A program made the translations under genes and the position numbers. From Bryobacteraceae bacterium (GTDB taxonomy: Bacteria; Acidobacteriota; Terriglobia; Bryobacterales; Bryobacteraceae), in contig JACMLA010000505.1 of the NCBI GenBank assembly GCA_014379815.1, positions 1-5,663 on the forward strand: a stretch of 5,663 nt of DNA, in the 5' to 3' direction. Below are positions 1 to 4,452 of this stretch, piece by piece. The stretch's first letter is position 1. Every line of letters starts with the position of its first letter. Under the pieces are notes generated by a model. The model was not told the DNA's origin, did no database searches, and worked only from the letters and a program-made list of their open reading frames with translations.

Positions 1-791
1 CAGACGCTGGACACAGCCGAGATTCTGGACCCATACCGAAAAACGGCTACCCGCTCCCCTCCAACATTGACGACGGTTGCCCGGAAGTCTGGGATGTCCA
101 CTACATCGCACACTTCGCGGTAGGCGGTATCGAGCCGGTTTTCCTTTTGTGCGGCCAGGATGTGAAGGATGATCACCACCGCGGCGCCTGCGAGGAGAGT
201 CGCGGTCAGTATCGGGTTAGTTTCGCTTTGGAGAGCACCGAGAAGTACATGTCCGAGGAGTAGAAAGTAGGCCAGATAAACAGACATATGCAGCCGCTTC
301 CACCAAATCGGCGTTAGCACGTGCAACCAGAAGTCGTGGCTGGTAGCCGCGAGCAGGAAGAGAATGGCGAGTGCCAGAAGTCCCAGTTGCTGAAACGGAA
401 ATTGCGAAACGGTGTTGAAGCGTGTGTTGCTGATGAGAATGCTGGCAAGCGGGTTGATGTCGCCGAGCGCATGAAATTGAATCGTCGAAAAGACTGAGTG
501 CGCCAGACCCAGGATGAACGTCGTGACACCAAGATGTCTGCGGTTATAAAGGAGCGGCAGAAACCTCGGATCCAGCCGGGTAAGAGGCCCGATGCACAGA
601 GCCACGTGCAACAGCATCAGGGCCGCAGTACCCAGACCTCGAATCAGGAGAGTTTCTATGGTGGCGCCAGGATGAATCAGCGCGCCGATGCCGACGAAAA
701 CCGCGAGATACAACAGGATGCCCGCCGCCAGGACATAGTCGTAAACGCGCTTCTGACGATTCCACAGGACCGCTTTGTACTCGACGCTCAT
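1..791 (-). CDS. Ferric reductase-like transmembrane domain / Rieske [2Fe-2S] fusion protein (C-terminus cut by window edge)
   Basis: Reading from the ATG at 791 to the window edge gives 263 residues with no stop, so the 3' end lies outside. Residues 1-215 are a haem-binding membrane domain of the ferric reductase/MsrQ type, with about six helices (roughly 19-39, 49-70, 86-106, 134-155, 165-188, 194-214). Histidines at 62, 98, 168 and 181 sit where this superfamily carries haem ligands, and RRHLG (84-88) and WWKRLH (163-168) resemble MsrQ-type motifs. Residues from about 228 (DVVDIPDF, then GGERVAVFRYG near 244-254) match the start of a Rieske domain. The cluster-binding CxH and CxxH motifs would fall beyond the edge, so the Rieske call is probable rather than proven. 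The expected role is membrane electron transfer through b haems and a [2Fe-2S] centre; donor and acceptor are unknown. The start overlaps the upstream stop as ATGA, suggesting coupled translation. Confidence 0.85.
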   Translation of the reverse strand, partial: MSVEYKAVLWNRQKRVYDYVLAAGILLYLAVFVGIGALIHPGATIETLLIRGLGTAALMLLHVALCIGPLTRLDPRFLPLLYNRRHLGVTTFILGLAHSVFSTIQFHALGDINPLASILISNTRFNTVSQFPFQQLGLLALAILFLLAATSHDFWLHVLTPIWWKRLHMSVYLAYFLLLGHVLLGALQSETNPILTATLLAGAAVVIILHILAAQKENRLDTAYREVCDVVDIPDFRATVVNVGGERVAVFRYGSRISAVSSV

Positions 792-946
792 CGGGTGTCT
801 TTCCAGTCCATGCCCTGCCCGTGCACACCGATGTTACGCGGTAGCGTGTCGCGCCGGAACAGAAGAGAAACTCCGAACAATGCAGGGATCAGGAACGCCA
901 GACAAAGCCAAATCCAGAGGTGTACCCGGCGAAGAGGTCTGGTCAT
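788..946 (-). CDS. Small single-helix membrane protein, 52 residues, in the Rieske/ferric reductase operon
   Basis: I chose the ATG at 946 because it overlaps the upstream stop as ATGA; an in-frame ATG at 988 would give 66 residues but would run 45 bp into the upstream gene. The product has a basic N-terminus (MTRPLRRVH), one hydrophobic helix at about residues 9-30 rich in Leu, Trp and Phe, then a polar tail ending in DWKDTR. Its own stop overlaps the start of the ferric reductase-Rieske gene, again as ATGA. The basic residues before the helix predict an inner-membrane protein with the N-terminus inside and the tail in the periplasm. I do not recognise a named family. The fixed place between two membrane-protein genes suggests an accessory or assembly subunit of the electron-transfer protein, which is inference. 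It could instead be a poorly conserved spacer ORF, but two coupled junctions argue that it is translated. Confidence 0.65.
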   Translation of the reverse strand: MTRPLRRVHLWIWLCLAFLIPALFGVSLLFRRDTLPRNIGVHGQGMDWKDTR

Positions 947-1182
947 TTCTCTTCGCCTGCGTGCGGCAGGTTTCCACAAGTTATCCACTTTGCAAGGAGA
1001 ACGGGCCAGAGTGCGACCGTTCCCGGCAGGATGATGAGGCGGAATGGAACTCCACTGCGCCGTGCAACCGGATCCACTTTCCCAATGGCGATTGTCAGGA
1101 AAGCCGCGGCAAACAACAGACCTGCCGCGACGTAGATCCCAATCAACCAGATGATCCCGTTCGCGACGGCGGCAGCGTCCAT
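943..1182 (-). CDS. Small two-helix membrane protein, 79 residues, in the SDR/Rieske operon
   Basis: The ATG at 1182 follows the SDR stop by one base and has a GGAG-type ribosome site inside the last SDR codons. Two hydrophobic segments are visible, at about residues 8-33 and 48-66. They are joined by a basic loop (GKVDPVARRSG) that should face the cytoplasm, leaving both ends outside. The second segment contains FRLIILPG followed by ALWPVLL, a pattern that looks conserved rather than random and that I loosely associate with uncharacterised small proteins of similar size; I cannot name a Pfam family. A single Cys is at residue 69. Its stop overlaps the next start (ATGA). Its likely role is as a small partner of the ferric reductase-Rieske protein, inferred only from operon position. 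Confidence 0.75.
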   Translation of the reverse strand: MDAAAVANGIIWLIGIYVAAGLLFAAAFLTIAIGKVDPVARRSGVPFRLIILPGTVALWPVLLAKWITCGNLPHAGEEK

Positions 1183-1183
1183 G

Positions 1184-2002
1184 TCACTCTCCGGAGGACC
1201 AGGCCACGCGAAACTCCGGATACAGGGTCAGGCCACCGCAGGCGAAAAGTGTCTGCCCGGTGATGTACGAAGCGTCTTCGGAAGCGAGAAACGCGAATAC
1301 CGCGGCGATCTCTTCAGCTCGGCCGGCACGACCCATGGGGATATGCGATTCCACCTCGGCCTTCGCTTTAGGATCGTTCGTCCACGCGTCGTTAATGGGT
1401 GTGATAATTGCGCCCGGGCCGACGGCGTTGACGCGAATGCCGCGGGATGCATATTCCAGCGCCAGGGTTTTGGTCATATTCTCCAAGCCACCTTTACTGA
1501 TGGAGTAGGGGACGTATTTCGGCTTGGGGATGAGCTCGTGGACGCTGGAGTTATTCAGAATCACGCCGGGCTTGTTCCGTTGCAGAAAGTGGCTGAGTGC
1601 TTCCCGTGCGCAAAGAAACGCTCCGCGCAGGTTGACGTTGAGCACGCGATCGAAGTCCTCCATTTCGACCTCTTCGCTGGCTGCCGGCTTTTGAATACCG
1701 GCATTGTTGACCAGAATGTCGAGAGACCCAAAGTCTGCAATAGCATTTCTGAACATTGCCTGCACTTCGTTTTCTTTGGAGACGTCACCTTGTACCAGAA
1801 TGTGACGGGTGCCTGAGTCGGCGCTCGAGGCGGCCTGTACCTCGGCAAGAGCTGCTTCGGCGTCTTTGTCCACGCTGCGGCAGTTTACGGCAACATTCGC
1901 ACCTTCCTGCGCGAATCGGATGGCTATGGCCTTCCCTATACCGGTGGTAGCACCGGTGATAATTGCATACTTACCGGCGAGTCTGGTCACTGTATTTCCC
2001 AT
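1184..2002 (-). CDS. SDR-family oxidoreductase, glucose 1-dehydrogenase-like
   Basis: This is a 272-residue classical short-chain dehydrogenase, slightly longer than the usual ~250-265. The cofactor motif TGATTGIG is at residues 16-23, NNAG at 99-102, and the catalytic set is Ser153, Tyr166 and Lys170 (YSISK). NCRS after the second strand (40-43) places Arg42 where it could contact NADP phosphate. SSVHELIP (152-159), VGPGAIITPIN and the tail TGQTLFACGGLTLYP closely resemble bacterial glucose 1-dehydrogenase, which oxidises glucose to gluconolactone in the cytoplasm; substrate cannot be fixed from sequence, since many SDRs share these motifs. The start at 2002 is preferred over an in-frame ATG at 2119 because it has a strong ribosome site and gives the normal SDR N-terminus. 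It is the first gene of the four-gene operon, which suggests that its product feeds or accompanies the downstream membrane redox proteins, although that link is inferred. Confidence 0.93.
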   Translation of the reverse strand: MGNTVTRLAGKYAIITGATTGIGKAIAIRFAQEGANVAVNCRSVDKDAEAALAEVQAASSADSGTRHILVQGDVSKENEVQAMFRNAIADFGSLDILVNNAGIQKPAASEEVEMEDFDRVLNVNLRGAFLCAREALSHFLQRNKPGVILNNSSVHELIPKPKYVPYSISKGGLENMTKTLALEYASRGIRVNAVGPGAIITPINDAWTNDPKAKAEVESHIPMGRAGRAEEIAAVFAFLASEDASYITGQTLFACGGLTLYPEFRVAWSSGE

Positions 2003-2009
2003 GAGGATC

Positions 2010-2017
2010 TCTCCCTC
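2010..2017 (-). promoter_or_regulatory. Ribosome binding site of the SDR gene
   Basis: On the minus strand GAGGGAGA ends about seven bases before the ATG at 2002. This purine-rich Shine-Dalgarno match decides the SDR start in favour of the 272-residue form over the longer frame that begins at 2119. Confidence 0.75.
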
Positions 2018-2025
2018 TGCAAGAT

Positions 2026-2054
2026 TTGGAATGCGTCGGTGGACGCTTTCTATT
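2026..2054 (+). promoter_or_regulatory. Candidate sigma70-type promoter for the YHS gene
   Basis: TTGGAA (2026-2031) and TCTATT (2049-2054) are spaced by 17 bases and each matches the housekeeping consensus at four of six positions. The -10 box overlaps the 12-bp palindrome at 2051-2062. The match is modest and could be chance, but it lies in the only upstream space available to the YHS gene. I saw no convincing minus-strand promoter for the SDR operon in the same gap. Confidence 0.3.
2033..2046. repeat. Short GC-rich hairpin in the divergent region
   Basis: GCGTC, a 4-base loop (GGTG) and GACGC form a perfect 5-bp stem. On the minus strand it would lie in the leader of the SDR operon, upstream of its ribosome site; on the plus strand it falls within the spacer of the candidate YHS promoter. 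It lacks a U-run, so it is not a terminator. Confidence 0.35.
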
Positions 2055-2062
2055 CCGGAATA
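2051..2062. promoter_or_regulatory. Perfect 12-bp palindrome, possible operator
   Basis: TATTCCGGAATA is a perfect inverted repeat in the 89-bp gap between the divergent SDR and YHS genes, 30 bp before the YHS start. It overlaps the candidate YHS -10 box and lies upstream of the SDR start, so a bound dimeric regulator could affect both directions. No regulator gene is present in the window, and no known operator is matched with confidence. Confidence 0.35.
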
Positions 2063-2091
2063 ATTCCTGAGGGTAGCGCGATTAGACAGGC

Positions 2092-2550
2092 ATGAAGAAT
2101 TGGCGCACGATGCAAACACTCAGCCTTCTGGCAGCCACGCTGGCGGTGGGGCACATTCAGGCGAAGGATCCGGTAGAAGCAGTGAATAAAGATGGCAAGG
2201 GTCTGGCACTGAAAGGCTATGATCCTGTCGCCTACTTCACGCAAAGTAAGCCTGTTCCGGGCGATCCGAAGATCACCGTGGATTGGAGTGGAGCAAAATG
2301 GCAGTTCTCTTCTGAACAGAATCGGGATCAGTTCAAAGCGGATCCGGAAAAGTTTGCTCCTCAGTTCGGCGGCTATTGTGCATGGGCGGTAAGTGAAGGT
2401 TACACGGCTGACGCGGATCCCCAGGCGTGGAAGGTTGTCGACGGAAAACTGTATGTGAACTACAACAAAGGGGTTCAGAAGAAGTGGGAAGCCGATCAGC
2501 CACAACGCGTCGAAAAAGCCGCGAAGAACTGGCCCGGTCTGCATAAGTAG
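2092..2550 (+). CDS. Exported YHS domain-containing (seleno)protein-type, Cys form
   Basis: The product has 152 residues. The N-terminus has Lys and Arg followed by a hydrophobic stretch ending in HIQA, a Sec signal peptide with likely cleavage after residue 24. The body matches the YHS-domain family often annotated '(seleno)protein': KGYDPVAYF (41-49), a strand with WSGAKWQFSS (65-74), PEKFAPQFGGYCAWAVSEG (85-103) and VDGKLYVNYNKGVQKKW (116-132). Cys96 in GGYCA is the position that is selenocysteine in some relatives; here it is an ordinary Cys codon (TGT). YHS domains are linked to metal binding or redox chemistry, but the function of this secreted type is not established. The start at 2092 is favoured because it supplies the basic n-region; an internal ATG at residue 7 is possible. 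The ribosome site is weak. The next gene follows after 29 bp, so the two are probably co-transcribed. Confidence 0.92.
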   Translation: MKNWRTMQTLSLLAATLAVGHIQAKDPVEAVNKDGKGLALKGYDPVAYFTQSKPVPGDPKITVDWSGAKWQFSSEQNRDQFKADPEKFAPQFGGYCAWAVSEGYTADADPQAWKVVDGKLYVNYNKGVQKKWEADQPQRVEKAAKNWPGLHK

Positions 2551-2579
2551 ACGTATCCGCTCACCCCGGACAAAACAAC

Positions 2580-3188
2580 ATGCGACTCCTTTTCTTGACG
2601 GCTCTGGTCGTATGCTCAGCCGTTGCGCAGAAGCATGAACTTGGTCTTACTCTCGGTCGGATCAGCGGACCTGACCGCAGCATTGCTAATTCCGGCGATT
2701 TAAGTTTGAACTCGGGCATGGCGATGCAGGTCAACTATGGGTATCGCTTCTATCGGAACCCGATCGTTGGTATTTCCACAGAGCTGCATTTTCTGGCAAA
2801 CGGACAACGCACAATCGATTCCGGTAATGCTGCTGTTACACGCGATCTGGCGACGCTGTTCGTCACTCCGGGCATCCGGGTGAAGTTGCTTCCGGATGGC
2901 AGATTCCAACCCTACGGTGTTATCGGTGGTGGCTACGCTTTGTATGAGCAAAGCTTCTTCCGAATAGACGGTGGTGACAATCAGGCGGGACGCTTTATTC
3001 ACCGGGGCGCGGTCATGTACGGCGGCGGTGTGGATATTCCGCTGTGGCGCTTCATCGGGGCGCGTTTTGAAGTACGTGATTTTTACTCTGGCAACCCTAA
3101 TTTCAACGTTAATGTCAATGGCAGTGGGCAGCACAATGTAGTTTTCGGAGGGGGCTTCACCATTCGATGGGGTGGTCAGGAGAATTGA
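2580..3188 (+). CDS. Outer-membrane beta-barrel protein
   Basis: The product has 202 residues with a signal peptide (MRLLFLTALVVCSAVAQ), likely cleaved after the AVA at residues 14-16. The Cys at 12 is inside the hydrophobic core and does not form a lipobox. The mature part alternates polar and hydrophobic residues in short strands separated by Gly/Asn-rich turns (LGLTLGRISG, MQVNYGYRFYRN, FQPYGVIGGGYALYEQ, AVMYGGGVDIP, ARFEVRDFYSG, and a final VVFGGGFTIRWG). This is typical of small eight-strand barrels of the OMP_b-brl/OmpA-like N-terminal class. There is no OmpA peptidoglycan-binding domain. It should sit in the outer membrane; ligand and role are unknown. It lies 29 bp behind the YHS gene with no clear terminator or strong ribosome site between, so it is probably the second gene of that operon. 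Confidence 0.85.
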   Translation: MRLLFLTALVVCSAVAQKHELGLTLGRISGPDRSIANSGDLSLNSGMAMQVNYGYRFYRNPIVGISTELHFLANGQRTIDSGNAAVTRDLATLFVTPGIRVKLLPDGRFQPYGVIGGGYALYEQSFFRIDGGDNQAGRFIHRGAVMYGGGVDIPLWRFIGARFEVRDFYSGNPNFNVNVNGSGQHNVVFGGGFTIRWGGQEN

Positions 3189-3244
3189 ATGGTGCAGACC
3201 ACTTCATGGAATAGATTGCACTGCTCCGCGGCTACAGTTTGCAC

Positions 3245-3982
3245 ATGGACTTAACACGGCGTGCTCTGATGTTTGGCGTTCCAGCAGCTTTGCTGGCTTC
3301 GAGGACCGCTGAGAACCGCGTTCCAGTGCTGGTGGAATTGTTCACTTCGGAGGGTTGTTCCAGTTGCCCTCCAGCGGATGAATTGCTGATCCGGCTGGTG
3401 AAAGAGCAGTCGGTTCCCGGCGCCGAGGTAATTGCACTGGGGCAGCATGTCGACTACTGGAACCGCTTAGGCTGGGCCGACCCGTTTTCAGCTCCGACGT
3501 TCACACAACGACAGAAGTGGTACGCGGATGGCTTCCAGGGCAGCGGATCCTACACTCCACAGATGGTTGTCGATGGTCAGACAGAGTTCGTGGGCAGCGA
3601 TTCGACCCGGGCGACGCGGGCGATCGTTCAGGCGACGAAAACACCCAAGCTGCCAGCAGACTTAGCGTTGCTCGACGGTACAGCGACGTTCTCGATTGAC
3701 GCTTCCAGCTGGAACGGCCATGCAGACGTAGTGCTCGCCGTGGTAGAAAACAACCTGCAGACGACGGTCAAGAGAGGGGAGAACGGTGGGCGAGTGCTGC
3801 ATCATGCCTCTGTGGTCCGCAGCTGGACTCCTGTCGGCGGTCTCGACGGTGGCAGCAAGTTCACTCTCAAGAAAGCTGTGGAGCTTCGGCGCGAATGGAA
3901 AGCGCCGGATCTGCGCGTGGTCCTGTTTGCCCAGGATTCACGCAGCCGGCGCATTGTAGCGGTACGATCCGTGTCGGTTTAG
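3245..3982 (+). CDS. DUF1223 thioredoxin-fold exported protein
   Basis: The product has 245 residues from the ATG at 3245; a TTG two codons earlier (3239) is the only alternative nearby and neither has a clear ribosome site. The N-terminus TRRALMFGVPAALLAS looks like a twin-arginine (Tat) signal, though the h-region is short. DUF1223 hallmarks are all present: VLVELFTSEGCSSCPPAD (28-45) with Cys38 and Cys41 forming a CxxC, HVDYWNRLGWADPFS (68-82), and SYTPQMVVDG (102-111) at the expected cis-proline site. The C-terminal half (about 140-245) is a beta-rich domain ending in VVLFAQD and IVAVRSV. The family has a thioredoxin-like fold but no firmly established reaction; a periplasmic thiol/disulphide role is plausible. 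The stop codon overlaps that of the convergent DGPF gene. It lies 56 bp after the barrel gene and may share its transcript. Confidence 0.93.
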   Translation: MDLTRRALMFGVPAALLASRTAENRVPVLVELFTSEGCSSCPPADELLIRLVKEQSVPGAEVIALGQHVDYWNRLGWADPFSAPTFTQRQKWYADGFQGSGSYTPQMVVDGQTEFVGSDSTRATRAIVQATKTPKLPADLALLDGTATFSIDASSWNGHADVVLAVVENNLQTTVKRGENGGRVLHHASVVRSWTPVGGLDGGSKFTLKKAVELRREWKAPDLRVVLFAQDSRSRRIVAVRSVSV

Positions 3983-4344
3983 GCGGCTCCGGCGGAGGCC
4001 TGTGCCGCTGTCGCGCGAACTTCGATGCTGCCCGCATGAACGCCCGGGCACTTCGCGGCCCACATCTGTGCTTCCTGTTCGGTTGCAACGTCGATAAGGT
4101 AGTAGCCGCCGAGTTGTTCTCTGGTTTCGGCAAATGGACCATCGGTGGTCACGATCTTGCCGTTCTCGGCTCGGAGAGTCCTGGCAGTATGCGTGGGTTG
4201 TAACTCCGCTCCACCGCGAAGAACACCGGCTTCGGCCAACTCCCGGCTGTACTTCATGTATTCGGCGTAGGTCGGTCCAGCCTGCTCAGGTGTTGCGTCT
4301 ACCCAGCTTCTCTCGTTTCCGTAAATCAGGATCAGGTATTGCAT
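3979..4344 (-). CDS. DGPF/YCII-related protein, partner of the ECF42 sigma factor
   Basis: This is a 121-residue cytoplasmic protein of the YCII-related (DGPF) family, of normal length. The N-terminus MQYLILIYGNE, the segment ELAEAGVLRGGAEL (35-48), the name-giving DGPF at 68-71 within TTDGPFAETREQLGGYYLIDV, and AAKCPGVHAGSIEVR (96-110) are all family hallmarks. The fold is a dimeric ferredoxin-like alpha/beta barrel; no enzyme activity is established for the DGPF group. These genes occur next to ECF42 sigma factors in many bacteria, and here the sigma gene starts 108 bp away on the opposite strand. The start is fixed by AAAGGAG seven bases upstream. A TGTCGA-N17-CGTT element facing this gene suggests that it is a direct target of the neighbouring sigma factor. 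Its stop (TAA, 3979-3981) overlaps the DUF1223 stop. Confidence 0.95.
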   Translation of the reverse strand: MQYLILIYGNERSWVDATPEQAGPTYAEYMKYSRELAEAGVLRGGAELQPTHTARTLRAENGKIVTTDGPFAETREQLGGYYLIDVATEQEAQMWAAKCPGVHAGSIEVRATAAQASAGAA

Positions 4345-4351
4345 GGTTCGT

Positions 4352-4358
4352 CTCCTTT
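4352..4358 (-). promoter_or_regulatory. Ribosome binding site of the DGPF gene
   Basis: The minus strand reads AAAGGAG, followed by seven bases and then the ATG at 4344. This is the best Shine-Dalgarno match in the window and settles the start. Confidence 0.85.
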
Positions 4359-4364
4359 TGAGTT

Positions 4365-4379
4365 CGGGCTTTCCGCCCG
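4365..4379. repeat. Hairpin in the DGPF gene leader
   Basis: CGGGC, a 5-base loop and GCCCG form a 5-bp all-GC stem. On the minus strand it lies in the predicted DGPF 5' leader, six bases upstream of the ribosome site. There is no U-run on either strand, so it is not an obvious terminator. It may stabilise the leader or have no function. Confidence 0.3.
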
Positions 4380-4391
4380 CTTCAGCAATCT

Positions 4392-4418
4392 AACGAACGG
4401 GAAGGGCCAGAATCGACA
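4392..4418 (-). promoter_or_regulatory. Candidate ECF42-dependent promoter of the DGPF gene
   Basis: On the minus strand TGTCGA (4418-4413) is followed by 17 bases and CGTT (4395-4392), giving a predicted start about 40 bases before the DGPF ATG. As I recall, ECF42 promoters studied in Streptomyces venezuelae have TGTCGA at -35 and a short CGA/TC-like -10 box; this matches the -35 fully and the -10 in part. The spacing is normal for ECF sigma factors and the element faces the classical partner gene. The same hexamer occurs by chance in four coding places in the window, so position is the main support. Confidence 0.6.
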
Positions 4419-4452
4419 TGGCTCCAAAACTTTTTTGAAAGAATAGCGCATT

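Noticed and set aside
498..1034. Open plus-strand frame of 178 codons antisense to the Rieske/ferric reductase operon
   Set aside because: Its product is Arg/Gln-rich with no domain or signal features, while the opposite strand encodes coherent membrane proteins with coupled starts.
1151..1816. Open plus-strand frame of 221 codons inside the SDR gene
   Set aside because: It lies opposite a clear SDR with all catalytic motifs; antisense frames are often open in GC-rich genes.
2050..2544. Open minus-strand frame opposite the YHS gene
   Set aside because: It is antisense to a recognisable exported YHS protein and shows no family features of its own.
3185..3215. Possible promoter before the DUF1223 gene (TTGAAT, then AATAGA)
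   Set aside because: The spacing is 19 bases and the -10 match is poor; the gene may simply be read from the upstream operon.
3188..3244. Possible terminator after the barrel gene (TGGT-GCAG-ACCA)
   Set aside because: The stem is only four base pairs and has no T-run after it.
1717..3573. Further TGTCGA hexamers on the plus strand at 1717, 2436, 3448 and 3568
   Set aside because: All lie within coding sequence with no gene start suitably downstream, and this number is about what chance predicts; not called as ECF42 promoters.
4413..4441. TCGACA read on the plus strand as a -35 box (five of six to TTGACA) for the sigma gene
   Set aside because: The sequence 17 bases on (TGAAAG) is a poor -10 and would place the transcript start almost at the ATG.
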